Shown here one piece after another: positions 20,708 to 33,616 of a DNA stretch of 64,000 bases. The DNA is from Pseudomonas thermotolerans DSM 14292. Its GTDB lineage: Bacteria; Pseudomonadota; Gammaproteobacteria; Pseudomonadales; Pseudomonadaceae. How positions within the stretch are numbered: the stretch's first letter is position 1; each line of letters begins with the position of its first letter. A program made the translations under genes and the position numbers. A model generated the notes under the pieces. The model had not been told where the DNA came from and did no database searches. It saw nothing but the letters and a program-made list of their open reading frames with translations. The stretch spans positions 186,001 to 250,000 of the forward strand of contig NZ_KB822600.1 in NCBI RefSeq assembly GCF_000364625.1. The letters are read 5' to 3'.

Positions 20708-22378
20708 TCAGGCTGCTTCGGCCTTGGCCTGGCCGACGGCACGATTGAGGGCGCTGAACAGGGCGCGGAAGGTCGCCGTGGTCAGGTTCTCGTCGATGCC
20801 GATGCCGTGCAGCGGCCGGCTGCCGTTGACGCGCAGCTCCACGAAGGCCGCGGCCTTGGCGGTGGTGCCGGCGCCGATGGCGTGCTCGTGGTAGTCCATG
20901 ATCTCCACCTGCAGCGGCAGGGCGGCCACCAAGGCCTCCAGCGGACCGTTGCCGGTACCGTGCCAGCGCTGCAGCTGGCCGTCGACCACGACTTCCACGT
21001 CCACCGCGCTGGTGCCGTTCTCCTCCTGCAGGCGATGGCTCTTCAGCGCATACGGCGAAGTGGCCTTCAGGTACTCGTTCTCCAGCAGTTCGTAGATCTG
21101 CTGGGCGGTCATCTCCAGGCCCAGACGGTCGGTCTCGCGCTGCACCACCTGACTGAACTCGATCTGGGTGCGCCGCGGCAGGCTGATGCCGTATTCCTGC
21201 TCGAGCAGGAAGGTGATGCCGCCCTTGCCGGACTGGCTGTTGACGCGGATCACCGCCTCGTAGCTGCGGCCGATGTCGGCCGGGTCGATCGGCAGGTAGG
21301 GCACTTCCCAGATGGCATCCTCTTTCTGCTGGGCGAAGCCCTTGCGGATGGCGTCCTGATGCGAGCCGGAGAAGGCGGTGTGGACCAGATCGCCAACGTA
21401 CGGATGGCGCGGATGCACCGGCAGCTGGTTGCATTCCTCGACCACCTTGCGCACGCCGTCGATGTCGGAGAAGTCCAGCTTGGGATCCACGCCCTGGGTG
21501 TAGAGGTTCAGCGCCAGGGTCACCAGGCAGACGTTGCCGGTGCGCTCGCCGTTGCCGAACAGGCAGCCTTCCACGCGGTCCGCGCCGGCCATCACCGCCA
21601 GCTCGGAGGCAGCCACGCCGGTGCCGCGGTCGTTGTGGGTGTGCACGCTGATGATCACGCTGTCGCGCTTGTTCACGTGGCGGCAGAACCACTCCACCTG
21701 ATCGGCGTAGTTGTTCGGCGTGGCGCACTCGATGGTCGCCGGCAGGTTGAGGATCAGCTTGCTCTCCGGGGTCGGCTGGAACACGTCGATCACTGCGTTG
21801 CAGACCTCGACGGCGAAGTCCGTCTCGGTGCTGCTGAACACCTCAGGCGAGTACTCGAAGCCCCACTGGGTTTCCGGCGCGGCCTCGGCCAGGCGCTTGA
21901 TGGTCTTGCCGGCGGCCACGGCGATGGCCTTCACGCCTTCCTTGTCCTGGTTGAAGACGATCTTGCGGAAGGTCGGCGCGCAGGCGTTGTAGTAGTGGAC
22001 GATGGCACGCTTGGCGCCTTTCAGCGACTCGAAGGTGCGCTCGATCAGGTCGTCGCGGGCCTGGGTCAGCACCTGGATGGTCACGTCGTCGGGAATGTGG
22101 TTGCCCTCGATCAGCTCGCGGACGAAGTCGAAGTCGGTCTGCGAGGCGGAGGGGAAGCCCACCTCGATCTCCTTCAGGCCCACGGCCACCAGGCACTTGA
22201 AGAAGCGCAGCTTCTTCTCGGCGTCCATCGGCTCGATCAGCGACTGGTTGCCGTCGCGCAGGTCGGTGGACAGCCAGATCGGCGCCTTGTCGATGATCTT
22301 GTCCGGCCAGGTACGGTCGGGCAGGTGGACCGGGGTGAACGGGCGGTATTTCTTCGAGGGGTCTTTCAGCATGCTCAT
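20708..22378 (-). CDS. leuA: 2-isopropylmalate synthase LeuA
   Basis: Condenses acetyl-CoA with 2-ketoisovalerate, the first committed step of leucine synthesis. The 556-aa protein begins [19 protein letters not shown] and belongs to the long form found in pseudomonads. It has a DRE-TIM barrel domain with [11 protein letters not shown] near residue 38, metal-binding HTHNDRGTG, and a C-terminal regulatory domain from about residue 430 that senses leucine. AGGA lies before the ATG. A Leu-rich 25-codon ORF upstream suggests translational or attenuation control. Confidence 0.95.
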   Translation of the reverse strand: MSMLKDPSKKYRPFTPVHLPDRTWPDKIIDKAPIWLSTDLRDGNQSLIEPMDAEKKLRFFKCLVAVGLKEIEVGFPSASQTDFDFVRELIEGNHIPDDVTIQVLTQARDDLIERTFESLKGAKRAIVHYYNACAPTFRKIVFNQDKEGVKAIAVAAGKTIKRLAEAAPETQWGFEYSPEVFSSTETDFAVEVCNAVIDVFQPTPESKLILNLPATIECATPNNYADQVEWFCRHVNKRDSVIISVHTHNDRGTGVAASELAVMAGADRVEGCLFGNGERTGNVCLVTLALNLYTQGVDPKLDFSDIDGVRKVVEECNQLPVHPRHPYVGDLVHTAFSGSHQDAIRKGFAQQKEDAIWEVPYLPIDPADIGRSYEAVIRVNSQSGKGGITFLLEQEYGISLPRRTQIEFSQVVQRETDRLGLEMTAQQIYELLENEYLKATSPYALKSHRLQEENGTSAVDVEVVVDGQLQRWHGTGNGPLEALVAALPLQVEIMDYHEHAIGAGTTAKAAAFVELRVNGSRPLHGIGIDENLTTATFRALFSALNRAVGQAKAEAA

Positions 22379-22444
22379 GGGAAAAATCCTGAATTCGTCG
22401 GGCCTGGAGCCCGGGGACAGTCGGCGATGGCGGCGAGTGTGCGT

Positions 22445-22522
22445 TCAGCACCGCAGTCGGAGGCTGACCAGGGTCAGGCAGACGTGCTGCCGCAGCAGGA
22501 AGAGGGTTTGCGCGTTTTGCAT
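22445..22522 (-). CDS. Candidate Leu-rich leader peptide upstream of leuA
   Basis: A 25-codon ORF opens at ATG 22522 and ends at TGA 22445-22447, 66 bp before leuA on the same strand. Its product, MQNAQTLFLLRQHVC... through LRLRC, has seven leucines in 25 residues, several clustered (LFLL, CLTLVSLRLR). An AGGG lies 8 bp before the ATG, and the ATG falls in the loop of a perfect 10-bp inverted repeat. These are typical features of an amino-acid-responsive leader, but I see no clear U-tract terminator before leuA, so the mechanism is open. Confidence 0.55.
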   Translation of the reverse strand: MQNAQTLFLLRQHVCLTLVSLRLRC

Positions 22523-22534
22523 GACGCAAACCCT
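22503..22534 (-). promoter_or_regulatory. Hairpin around the leader-peptide start
   Basis: AGGGTTTGCG and CGCAAACCCT form a perfect 10-bp inverted repeat (22503-22512 with 22525-22534) with a 12-base loop that contains the start codon of the leader ORF. The structure could control access to that start codon. A weak -35/-10 pair (TTGCCA at 22553-22558 and TAGGGT at 22530-22535, 17-bp spacer) lies just upstream on the same strand; the -10 overlaps one arm. Confidence 0.45.
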
Positions 22535-22576
22535 AAGCCTTGCGGTAGAAGCTGGCAAGTATTTCCTGAAAATTGG

Positions 22577-22603
22577 TAGAAACCACCGAAATGGTGGTTT
22601 CTA
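22577..22603 (-). terminator. Terminator of the mechanosensitive channel gene
   Basis: A perfect 11-bp stem (TAGAAACCACC and its complement, 22577-22587 with 22593-22603) with a 5-base loop follows the channel gene's stop by a few bases. Read leftward, the next bases are CCAATTTTC, a short T tract. It isolates the leuA leader region from upstream transcription. Confidence 0.65.
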
Positions 22604-22610
22604 GCGAAAT

Positions 22611-23918
22611 TTATTGCGTGATTTCGGCTGCCTCTTGCCGATGATTGCGCAGGCTTTCCGGACCCTGAAGCAGTCGCTGGCCAAGGCCACGCATGTCCGC
22701 TCCGCTGGGGTGCTGGAACACCCGCAGGCCGAATTCCGGGAGGATTGCCAGCAGGTGGTCGAAGATGTCCGACTGGATGGCTTCGTAGCGGGCCCAGGCA
22801 GTGGTGGCGGTGAAGCAGTAGAGTTCCAGGGGCAGGCCGTCCGCGGTGGGGGACAGCTGGCGCACCAGCAGTGTCATGTCCTGGCGGATGTCCGGATTCT
22901 GGCGCAGATAGTTCTCTACGTAGGCGCGGAAGGTGCCCAGGTTGGTCAGCCGGCGGGTGTTGGCCGGGTCGCGGGCGTATTCGGCCAGGCGGCTGTTCCA
23001 ATCCTGCAGCTCGTGCTGCTTGCCGGACAGGTAGCTGTCCAGCAGACGCAGGTGGCGCAGGCGCTCGATCTGCTCGGGGGTGAGGAAGGCCACGCTGGTC
23101 TGGTCCAGGTACAGGCTGCGCTTGATGCGCCGTCCGCCGGATTCCTGCATGCCGCGCCAGTTCTTGAAGGGGTCGGTGATGAAGCGCTTGGTGGGAATGG
23201 TGGTGATGGTCATGTCCCAGTTCTGCACCTTGACGGTGTGCAGGGCGATGTCGATCACGTCGCCGTCGGCGTTGAGCTGGGGCATCTCCACCCAGTCGCC
23301 GACGCGGATGATGTCGTTGGAGGTGATCTGCACGCTGGCGACCAGGGACAGCAGGGTGTCCTGGAAGATCAGCATGAGCACCGCGGCCATGGCGCCCAGG
23401 CCGGAGAGCAGGATCAGCGGCGAGCGGTCGATGAGGATGGCCACCATGAGTACCGCGGTGATGGCGAACAGGGCGATCTTGACCACCTGTATGTAGCCCT
23501 TGATGGGCTTCAGGTGGGCGTTGGGGCGGCGCATGTAGAGAGTGTTGACCAGGTTCAGCACGCCGCTGATCGCCAGGGCGATGGTCAGCACCACGAACGC
23601 GCTGCAGACGTTGCGCACCACGGTCACCGCGGCCTCGGGAAGGCCGGGCACCAGGGCGATGCCGGAGGAGAGGATCAGCGCCGGGACTATGTTGGCCAGG
23701 CGGGCGATGATCTTGGAGCGGCTCATTTCCGGATCCTGCCCCAGGGGGCTGGCCTGCAGCAGACGGTACAGACCGCGCACCAGGATGCGTTTGACCACCC
23801 AGTTGCCTATCCAGGCGACCAGGACCAGCAGGCCGAGGCTGATCAGGGTATGGAGTTCGGGGTGCAGTTCGAGCCATTCCAGGGCTGCTTGATACTGTGC
23901 TTTCACGGCAATCCTCAT
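22611..23918 (-). CDS. MscS-family mechanosensitive channel, YbdG-like
   Basis: Small-conductance mechanosensitive channel homologue of about 435 aa, close to E. coli YbdG (415 aa), which helps protect against mild osmotic downshock. Four to five hydrophobic segments occupy the N-terminal half (about residues 20-200). The MscS beta domain follows, with SVQITSNDIIRVGDWVEMP, then a long cytoplasmic C-terminus. The ATG at 23918 is preferred. The longer open frame to 24014 adds a Cys/Arg-rich segment with no family likeness. Confidence 0.85.
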   Translation of the reverse strand: MRIAVKAQYQAALEWLELHPELHTLISLGLLVLVAWIGNWVVKRILVRGLYRLLQASPLGQDPEMSRSKIIARLANIVPALILSSGIALVPGLPEAAVTVVRNVCSAFVVLTIALAISGVLNLVNTLYMRRPNAHLKPIKGYIQVVKIALFAITAVLMVAILIDRSPLILLSGLGAMAAVLMLIFQDTLLSLVASVQITSNDIIRVGDWVEMPQLNADGDVIDIALHTVKVQNWDMTITTIPTKRFITDPFKNWRGMQESGGRRIKRSLYLDQTSVAFLTPEQIERLRHLRLLDSYLSGKQHELQDWNSRLAEYARDPANTRRLTNLGTFRAYVENYLRQNPDIRQDMTLLVRQLSPTADGLPLELYCFTATTAWARYEAIQSDIFDHLLAILPEFGLRVFQHPSGADMRGLGQRLLQGPESLRNHRQEAAEITQ

Positions 23919-24097
23919 TTGTGGAGCAGGGGGCAACGCGCGGCACCGGCAGGTGCATGCGCGCAGGTGAAGCGGGCACCCTGGCAAGGCCGGGGCCCTC
24001 GGGACGTCTCGCACACGGGCGGACTCCCGGACTTTACAGGTTTTGTATGACCGTTCGTCGTATGGAATCGTTGCTTATTGGCTCCGACCGGGCGATC

Positions 24098-24916
24098 TCA
24101 GGGCTCGAAGGCACCGATGAAGATCGCTGGATCGACCCTCGCGTCGTTAAGGCTGACGTTCCAGTGCATATGCGGTCCGGTAGCACGGCCGGTGGCGCCG
24201 ACCCGCCCGATCACGCCGCCGCGAGGCAGCTGCTGGCCGAGCCGCACCTCCACCTTGGACAGGTGGCAGAACATGCTGATCAGTCCCTGGCCGTGGTCGA
24301 CGAATACCGTCTTGCCGTTGAAGAAGTAGTCGCCGATCAGGATCACCTTGCCGGCCGCCGGCGATTTGATGGGGGTGCCTGCCGGCACCGCGAAGTCCAG
24401 CCCGGCGTGGGGGTTGCGCTCCTCGCCATTGAAGAAGCGGCGTACCCCGAAGCGGCTGGACAACGGGCCGTTGACCGGCTTGTCGAACAGCAGGTTGCTC
24501 GGCGTGCCGGGACTGAAGGTGCGATAGGCGCGGGTCTGCTCCTCCAGCTCGCGCTCGATGCGCCTGAGGTTGGCCGGGCTGGGGTTGACCTGCTCCTTGT
24601 TCTTCAGGGTGATGTGCTGCTCCTTGTAGCGCTTGCTGCCCACCGTGAAGCTCAGCTCTCGGCCGTCCGCCTCCAGGCTCTGGCGCCCCGGCTTGACGCT
24701 GAGGGGGATGCCGACCACGGCGATCCAGCGCTTGCCGTCTTCCTTGACCACCAGCACCGGCTTGCCCTGGTAGCGCGCCTGGGGCCTTTGCGGACCATCG
24801 CCCAGCGGCACCACGGCGACGCCGCCGGGCACCGGCTTGTTGAGCAGGCGGGTGAGGAAGCCTTCGGCCTGAACGGGCAGGGCGAGGCAGAGCAGGAGCA
24901 GGGCGAGCAGGCGCAT
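24098..24916 (-). CDS. Secreted M23-family peptidase (LytM type)
   Basis: Exported peptidoglycan endopeptidase-like protein of 272 aa. A short signal peptide ends near AQA-E at residue 17. A beta-rich N-terminal domain is followed by the M23 domain (about 150-265), with the zinc ligands in NPHAGLDF and HMHW. Both HxxxD and HxH motifs are intact, so catalysis is plausible, in contrast to EnvC-like activators that have lost them. It follows xseA on the same strand after 16 bp. Confidence 0.88.
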   Translation of the reverse strand: MRLLALLLLCLALPVQAEGFLTRLLNKPVPGGVAVVPLGDGPQRPQARYQGKPVLVVKEDGKRWIAVVGIPLSVKPGRQSLEADGRELSFTVGSKRYKEQHITLKNKEQVNPSPANLRRIERELEEQTRAYRTFSPGTPSNLLFDKPVNGPLSSRFGVRRFFNGEERNPHAGLDFAVPAGTPIKSPAAGKVILIGDYFFNGKTVFVDHGQGLISMFCHLSKVEVRLGQQLPRGGVIGRVGATGRATGPHMHWNVSLNDARVDPAIFIGAFEP

Positions 24917-24932
24917 GGCGGGATTCCGGGGA

Positions 24933-26312
24933 TCAGTCGAGCAGGGAGAGATTCACGGGGTCCTGGTGGTTGTCCTCGACCCGCAGGCTCAGCCGGCCTT
25001 CGCCGAGCCGGGCCTCGAGCTTCTGCCCCGGGCGGGTCTGTGAGGCGCGGCGGATCGCCTGGCCCTGCTCGTCGAGGAGGATGCTGTAGCCGCGCCCCAG
25101 GGTGGCCAGCGGGCTGACCAGGTGCAGGCCCTGGGCCAGGTTCTCGAGGCGCTGGCGCTGCTGGCGCAGTTGCAGCTGGATGGCCCGCGGCAGGCGTTCG
25201 CCCAAGGCCTCCAGGCGCTGGCGCAGCAGGGCGAGCAGGCGCCCGGGGTGCTGAGCGGCGAGCCGCGCCTCCAGGCGCGCCAGCTGTTCGTGGCGGGCGT
25301 TCAGGCGCAACTGCCAGGCGCGGCGTAGGCGTAGGTCCAGCTCGTCGAGGCGCTGCGCGTGCTGGCGCAGGCGCTCGCCGGGATGGCGCAGGCGCCGGGC
25401 CAGGCTGTCCAGGCGCAGGCGCTCGCGGGCCAACTGGTCGCGCATGCGCAGCAGCAGGCGGCGCTTCAGGCTGTCCAGGCGCTGCTGCAGATCGGTGCTG
25501 TCCGGGGCGAGCAGTTCGGCGGCGGCCGAGGGGGTAGGGGCGCGCACGTCGGCGACGAAGTCGCAGATGGACACGTCGGTCTCGTGGCCCACCGCGCTGA
25601 CGATCGGCGTCTTACAGGCGGCCACGGCGCGGGCCACGGCCTCCTCGTTGAAGCACCAGAGGTCCTCCAGGGAGCCGCCGCCACGGGCCAGGATCAGCGC
25701 GTCGAAGCCGCCGGCGTCGGCCAGCTCAAGGGCGCGGACGATCTGCGCAGTGGCCTCGCGGCCCTGCACCGCGGTGGGGATCAGGGTCAGGTGCACCTGG
25801 GGCGCGCGGCGGCGGAACACGCTGATGATGTCGCGGATCACCGCCCCGGTGGGCGAGGTGACGATGCCGACGCGCCGAGGATGGACCGGCAGCGGGCGCT
25901 TGCGTTCGGTGGCGAACAGTCCCTCGGCGGCGAGCTTCTCCTTGAGCGCCTCGAAGGCCAGGCGCAGGGCGCCGTCGCCGGCCGGCTCGACGCTGTCGAG
26001 GATCAGCTGGAAGTCGCCGCGCCCCTCGAACAGCGAGACCTTGCCGCGCACCCGCACCGCCAGGCCGTCGCGCAGCACCTGACGGACCCGCGCGGCGTTC
26101 TGCCGGAACAGCGCGCAGCGCACCTGGGCCTGGCTGTCCTTGAGGGTGAAGTAGACGTGCCCGGAGGCCGGGCGGGCGAGGTTGGAGATTTCCCCCTCGA
26201 CCCACACCTGGGCGAACACGTCCTCCAGCAGCAGCCGGGCGCGGTTGTTGAGCTGGCTGACGCTGAGGATCTCGCGGTCCAGCCCGAGGCGGGCGAAGGG
26301 ATCGTTGAGCAT
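24933..26312 (-). CDS. xseA: Exodeoxyribonuclease VII large subunit
   Basis: Large subunit of the single-strand exonuclease XseAB, used in repair and recombination. The 459-aa form begins MLNDPFARLGLDREILSVSQ, as in other pseudomonads. An OB-fold occupies about residues 10-115, the catalytic core (RPLPVHPRRVGIVTSPTGAV; ILARGGGSLEDLWCFN; VGHETDVSICD) about 120-320, and a long coiled coil follows. A second start at ATG 26330, which overlaps the yggL stop, would add six residues. Neither start has a clear ribosome-binding site, which suggests coupling to yggL. Confidence 0.92.
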   Translation of the reverse strand: MLNDPFARLGLDREILSVSQLNNRARLLLEDVFAQVWVEGEISNLARPASGHVYFTLKDSQAQVRCALFRQNAARVRQVLRDGLAVRVRGKVSLFEGRGDFQLILDSVEPAGDGALRLAFEALKEKLAAEGLFATERKRPLPVHPRRVGIVTSPTGAVIRDIISVFRRRAPQVHLTLIPTAVQGREATAQIVRALELADAGGFDALILARGGGSLEDLWCFNEEAVARAVAACKTPIVSAVGHETDVSICDFVADVRAPTPSAAAELLAPDSTDLQQRLDSLKRRLLLRMRDQLARERLRLDSLARRLRHPGERLRQHAQRLDELDLRLRRAWQLRLNARHEQLARLEARLAAQHPGRLLALLRQRLEALGERLPRAIQLQLRQQRQRLENLAQGLHLVSPLATLGRGYSILLDEQGQAIRRASQTRPGQKLEARLGEGRLSLRVEDNHQDPVNLSLLD

Positions 26313-26326
26313 CGGCGCTTGGTGGT

Positions 26327-26692
26327 TCATTCCCAGCCGTAGTGGGCGTCGAACAGGGCGCTGGTCTCCACGCTGGCGACTTCCGGGCGGGTCTTCAGCC
26401 AGGCTTCGACGGCCTGGCGGTCCGCCTCGCTGGGCGACTGGTAGCGCTTGGCGGCAACCAGGGTGCCGTCCAGCCACTCGGCGTCGAAGCCGCCGATGAA
26501 GCACAGCTGGCGGTCTTCCACGCTGTCGATGAAAGCATCCAGGAAGGCGTCCAGGGCCTCGTCGGCCAAGGCAGTCTTGAAGCTCACCTTGAGTTCGAAG
26601 GCGTGCTCCTGGAATTCGCCGAGGTACAGCTTCTTGCGCAGTCGGCGCTTCATCCGGCGCAGGCGTTCTTCGTTGCTGGTGAGCTTGACCAT
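26327..26692 (-). CDS. yggL: YggL family (DUF469) ribosome-associated protein
   Basis: Small protein of 121 aa; E. coli YggL is reported to associate with the 50S subunit. It starts MVKLTSNEERLRRMKRRLRK, with a very basic N-terminal stretch followed by the family blocks KLYLGEFQEHAFEL and CFIGGFDAEW. The ATG at 26692 lies behind GGAGAAGC. The frame remains open upstream to 26842, but that part is Arg/Pro-rich and overlaps the guaB promoter region. The stop is shared with the nearby xseA start region. Confidence 0.88.
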   Translation of the reverse strand: MVKLTSNEERLRRMKRRLRKKLYLGEFQEHAFELKVSFKTALADEALDAFLDAFIDSVEDRQLCFIGGFDAEWLDGTLVAAKRYQSPSEADRQAVEAWLKTRPEVASVETSALFDAHYGWE

Positions 26693-26848
26693 GGTGCTTC
26701 TCCGTGAGCGGGCAGGGCGCCCATTATTCCCGTCCGCTGCCTCCATGGCCAACGCTTTGCGCTGGGCGGGCGGCTTTCCGGCGTTTCCGGGGCGCGCTGG
26801 AGCGGCGCCGGCAAGGCTTTTCCGGCGCTGGGAGCTGGTCAAATCGAA

Positions 26849-26877
26849 TTGAGGCGCCGGGCCTGGCTGGGTATAAT
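26849..26877 (+). promoter_or_regulatory. Sigma-70 promoter of guaBA
   Basis: TTGAGG (26849-26854) and a perfect TATAAT (26872-26877) are separated by 17 bp, 38 bp ahead of the guaB start. This is the best-matching promoter in the window together with the rpsP promoter. Confidence 0.75.
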
Positions 26878-26891
26878 GCCGCGCTTCTTAA

Positions 26892-28385
<1,494 letters not shown>

Positions 28386-28470
28386 GCCGTCGCCCGGCTG
28401 CACGCCTCAGGCTGCCCGCCGCACTGCCGGCGCGGCGGGCAGCGCAACCTTCTTCAGCGAGAGCCCCAGC

Positions 28471-30051
<1,581 letters not shown>

Positions 30052-30054
30052 GGT

Positions 30055-30269
30055 GTGCCTCCGGTGCAACCGCAGCCACGGCCAATCACGCAGAGGACGC
30101 CCGCGTCGTAGCTCCGCCCGACGGCAGGACCTGGACACCGCTGGCCGTCAACCGGCGTGACCGACTCGACCGTCGGCGTCCAGCCCGGCCACTGAGCCAC
30201 CTGCGACAGCACCGCCCACACCCGGGCGGGTGGGGCGGAGATCGAGGTGGTGGTGGAGAAGCAGGGCAT
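30055..30269 (-). pseudogene. Truncated SRPBCC (polyketide-cyclase-like) gene remnant
   Basis: Leftward from an ATG at 30269 the frame encodes MPCFSTTTSISAPPARVWAV, then LSQVAQWPGWTPTVESVTP, the recognisable N-terminus of a START/SRPBCC lipid-binding family protein (ApPERVWavl..ve.WPeWtp). The likeness ends after about 45 codons, and the frame then runs into the 3' end of guaA. The remaining two thirds of the domain are absent. The gene was evidently cut short, perhaps when DNA between guaA and this point was lost or inserted. Nothing else was seen in 30052-30290. Confidence 0.6.
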
Positions 30270-30293
30270 GGTTCGCTCCACAGGCAAGCAAGA

Positions 30294-30319
30294 GGAAACC
30301 CGCGCGGAGGCGGGCTTCC
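30294..30319 (-). terminator. Terminator of the res-like gene
   Basis: Read leftward, GGAAGCCCGC pairs with GCGGGTTTCC (10 bp including one G-U pair) across a 6-base loop, 6 bp after the stop of the Res-like gene. Only a weak T-rich stretch (TCTTGCTTG) follows. It marks the end of the four-gene defence operon. Confidence 0.55.
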
Positions 30320-30325
30320 TTGGAA

Positions 30326-33300
30326 CTAGCTGGTCGTCTCCAGCAGGATGCGGATGTAGGTATCCCTGTCTTCCTCCTGAAACAGGATGTGTTTCTTCTG
30401 CATCTCGCCCTTGGTGATGCCCCAAAGCTTGCTCATTTCATGCGAGGGCGTGTTCGAGACGATGAAGGACTCAAGCACAACATCAGGCTGCCCCAGTCGC
30501 TTCTCGATGTCCTTGACCGTTTCGTAGAAGCTGATCTTGGGATCCTGGAGGCCGACGTTGCGGATGCCTTTGGGGTCGACAAAGGTCACGCGCTGCCGTT
30601 TGCCTTCGAGCTGCCAGATGATGAAGTCCGGGTGGAAGTTTCCGGCCTCGAAGAAGCCGACGCCACGGCCCTTGCTGAGGTTGCGCAGCAGGTAGAGTTC
30701 CTGTTCCGCAAAATAGCCGGGGTTGGCGTCGTGGAACGCCTTCAGGTCCTCGATGAACCGGCGCTCGCCCTTGTTGAGAGGCGCGGGTGAGATCTCGACT
30801 GCACTGCCGTCCAGGAACAGCAACGGCTGGTAGAGGTGTCGCCCGAACCAGATCGCCTTGAGGCCCCGGAACTCCCAGTCCTTCAGATTCTCCTGTTCGA
30901 TGGCCTCTTTCAGCTCTTTCAGTTTTGCGACGATTTCCTGCTGCGATTCCTCGATCAGGATCCGGTAACCGTATTCGGCGCCATCCTCGTTCAGCATGGA
31001 TGGGAAGTTGGGATCGTCCTCGGCGAGGTCGCGGTACTCCAGGTGTGGCAGTTCCCACTCTTTCTTGCGGAAGGTGTAGTAGCGCTCCACGTACTTGCGC
31101 AGCAGGGCCTGGGCAATTTCCTGCCAAATGCGCGTTTTCGCGAATGAGTCGAAGGCCAGCTCCGATGCAGGGATGAGCAGTCGGTACCAGCTGGTGTCCA
31201 CCAGCAATGCAGCGATGCCGGAACGGGGCAGGTTGAGGTTGTGCCAGCCACGCTCGGCCTTGAAACGTTCGAGGTCGAAGTACAGCTGGTCGAGGTCCAG
31301 GAAGGCGATGTGCTGCCCCGTCAAGTGCGCCTCATTGGGGGCGCCTTCATCCTCGCTGCCCGATACCCCGTCGGACTTCAGGGCCTGGATCTTCGGGTAC
31401 CAGTTCAGCACCACCTGGTTCTTCTGCAGGTAGGCCGTGGTGGGCTCAAGGTCGGGGCGCGGGGGCTGGAGGGTCGGAACCGGCCCCAACTTGCGGAAGG
31501 CGTCGCCAAACTCGGTCTTGATGCCGTTGATCTCCTTCTTGAGGCGGATCGTCTTGAGCGGCTTCGTGCCCAGGTTCCGGATGACCGGCAGGATGAATTC
31601 GATGCGTTCTTCGTTGGCGGGTAATCCTTCATCTTCCAGGAACTTCCGGAACTGTTCCATGTAGTCGGCACGGACACCGAAGATGTGCAGCGTTTCGAGC
31701 AGGTCGATGTGCCTAGGCCGCTTCAGCCCCGTGGGGAGGGTCGCTCGCACGCTGCGCTTGAGGCTCATGCCGTAACCCTTCAACCGCACGCCGCGGCCGA
31801 AGAGCTGGATGATCTGCGCGCCCTCGCTGCGCCCAACGTTCATCAGCCCCATGGTGCTCACGCGCCAGCTGCTCCATCCCTCGGTGAACTTTTTTGAACC
31901 AATGAGCACGTTGATGGCGGAGTGCGGCTTGTCCAGCTCGTGGAACAACGAGCCGGAGAATTCCCGTTCGGCGACATGCAAGCCGCTGGTTTCGCACAGC
32001 TTCACCAGCTTGGCGTCGTCACCGACGTTGATGACGCCAAAGAACGCGTTGTCGCCCACGCGCACGCCGATTTCGCCGGCGGCGCCCTTCAGGTTCTCGA
32101 CGTGCAGCAGGCCGCCTGCGGGAGCGTTGAACAGGGTCGCCAGTGTTTCGTCGAAGATCTGCTCCGGCGACAGACCGCAGGTGTTCAGGTAGGCGAAACG
32201 GCCCGCGAACAGGTTCTTGCCGGTGGCCGTCAGCAACCCTTCGTTCAGCACGCGCCGGATGCGCTCGGTGCTGTCCTTGCGATTCGCCACGTAGGTGGCC
32301 AGGAACTTCAGGATGGCCACCACGTCCGACACATCCTTTTTGTCCTCCTTGCGCACGGCGTTGACGCTGCCGCCCACGAAGACCCACAACGGCTTTTCGA
32401 TGTTGAACGGGCGCAGGCTCGCTTCCTGTTCCCGGTACAGCCGCTGCTGCTGGAAGAACGACAGCAGGCAGGCGGTGAGGTAGGTCCTCATCCATTCCTC
32501 GTTGCGGTCGTCCTCCAGGTTGAGGATGTGGTAGTCCTTGCCGAAACCGTCGCCGTAGAACCAGCGATAGGAATAGTCGAACAGCGTGCTGCGCGCGTAG
32601 AGGTCGGTCAGGTCCCGGTTACCGGCCACGGCCTGGCCGAAGGTGGCGGAATATTCGAACGAGAAGCCCTTTTCACACAGCGCGTTGCGGAACTTCATCC
32701 AGGCCCCGTCGCCGCCTGCCGAAGCACCGCGGTGCCCTTCATCGACGAGGACAAGGTTGTTGCCCTCGAAGGCATCCACCGCCACTGTCTTCTCGCCCAT
32801 CTCCTCCTTCAGCTTGGTGACCTCCAGGATTTCCACCGCACGGCCGGCGAACAGGCCGCGTCCGTCCTTGTTGAAGATCTCCGCCTCGATGCCCGACTTC
32901 TGGAACTCGCGCAGGTGCTGCTGCGACAGCCCTTCGTTGGGCGTGAGCAGGATGATCCGGTTCAGCTCGCGCGAAAGACCATGTGTTTCCAGAAACCTCT
33001 GGTACTGGAGGATGTTGGCATGCATGAGCAGCGTCTTGCCGCTGCCGGTGGCCATCCAGAAGGCGATCTTGTTGAGCTGGAGGCGAGGGTCCTCGGACTC
33101 CTCCAGTGCCGCGATCCGGTCCGCTTCCGGGAGCGTCTCGTTCAGCGCCGCAATGCGCGCGTTGAGCGCCTGCCGCAGGCCGGCGGGGTCGCGGAAGTAG
33201 CGGTCGAGGTAGATCTCCGTGAACAGCAGCGCCAGGTACTGGAAGTACTTCCAGACGATCGGCTCTTCGCCCCGGGTGATGCGCCGGTCGTTGAGGCGCT

Positions 33301-33616
33301 GCGTGACCGAAACGATGGCCTGGTCGTACTCCAGCAGCTGCTCGTCCGTCAGCTCCGGCCTGTTCTCCGGGGGCAGGTGCAGGCACAGGGCGTGGTGGAA
33401 GCGGTGGATGTTGTCCGCGTCCAGTCCTTCCAGCGACTCGTCTTTCAAGTGAGCGGCGAGTTGGTCGAAGCGCTCGACACCGAACAGACCGAGCAGCCAC
33501 TGGTTGAGGGCGAGCTTGCGGTTGAACGGCAACGACGCGCGGGCCGCGGCGGCCCGGCCGCGCGCAGCCGCCCTGGGCGAAGCTGCATCGTTCTTGCGAG
33601 GACGTCCGCGCGGCAT
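30326..33616 (-). CDS. Type III restriction Res-like helicase-nuclease
   Basis: Superfamily 2 helicase with a C-terminal nuclease, 1096 aa, likely the restriction subunit working with the upstream methyltransferase. Walker A is ATGSGKT near residue 190, the Walker B/DExH motif is LVDEGH near 292, and a motif VI-like [11 protein letters not shown] lies mid-protein. A PD-(D/E)xK nuclease signature is visible at about 985-1010: HPDFIIW, then FVDPKG. The N-terminus is basic and low-complexity (Arg/Ala-rich, residues 1-28). The ATG at 33616 shares one base with the methyltransferase stop; a GTG one codon earlier is an alternative. Base composition is GC-rich like the chromosome. Confidence 0.85.
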   Translation of the reverse strand: MPRGRPRKNDAASPRAAARGRAAAARASLPFNRKLALNQWLLGLFGVERFDQLAAHLKDESLEGLDADNIHRFHHALCLHLPPENRPELTDEQLLEYDQAIVSVTQRLNDRRITRGEEPIVWKYFQYLALLFTEIYLDRYFRDPAGLRQALNARIAALNETLPEADRIAALEESEDPRLQLNKIAFWMATGSGKTLLMHANILQYQRFLETHGLSRELNRIILLTPNEGLSQQHLREFQKSGIEAEIFNKDGRGLFAGRAVEILEVTKLKEEMGEKTVAVDAFEGNNLVLVDEGHRGASAGGDGAWMKFRNALCEKGFSFEYSATFGQAVAGNRDLTDLYARSTLFDYSYRWFYGDGFGKDYHILNLEDDRNEEWMRTYLTACLLSFFQQQRLYREQEASLRPFNIEKPLWVFVGGSVNAVRKEDKKDVSDVVAILKFLATYVANRKDSTERIRRVLNEGLLTATGKNLFAGRFAYLNTCGLSPEQIFDETLATLFNAPAGGLLHVENLKGAAGEIGVRVGDNAFFGVINVGDDAKLVKLCETSGLHVAEREFSGSLFHELDKPHSAINVLIGSKKFTEGWSSWRVSTMGLMNVGRSEGAQIIQLFGRGVRLKGYGMSLKRSVRATLPTGLKRPRHIDLLETLHIFGVRADYMEQFRKFLEDEGLPANEERIEFILPVIRNLGTKPLKTIRLKKEINGIKTEFGDAFRKLGPVPTLQPPRPDLEPTTAYLQKNQVVLNWYPKIQALKSDGVSGSEDEGAPNEAHLTGQHIAFLDLDQLYFDLERFKAERGWHNLNLPRSGIAALLVDTSWYRLLIPASELAFDSFAKTRIWQEIAQALLRKYVERYYTFRKKEWELPHLEYRDLAEDDPNFPSMLNEDGAEYGYRILIEESQQEIVAKLKELKEAIEQENLKDWEFRGLKAIWFGRHLYQPLLFLDGSAVEISPAPLNKGERRFIEDLKAFHDANPGYFAEQELYLLRNLSKGRGVGFFEAGNFHPDFIIWQLEGKRQRVTFVDPKGIRNVGLQDPKISFYETVKDIEKRLGQPDVVLESFIVSNTPSHEMSKLWGITKGEMQKKHILFQEEDRDTYIRILLETTS

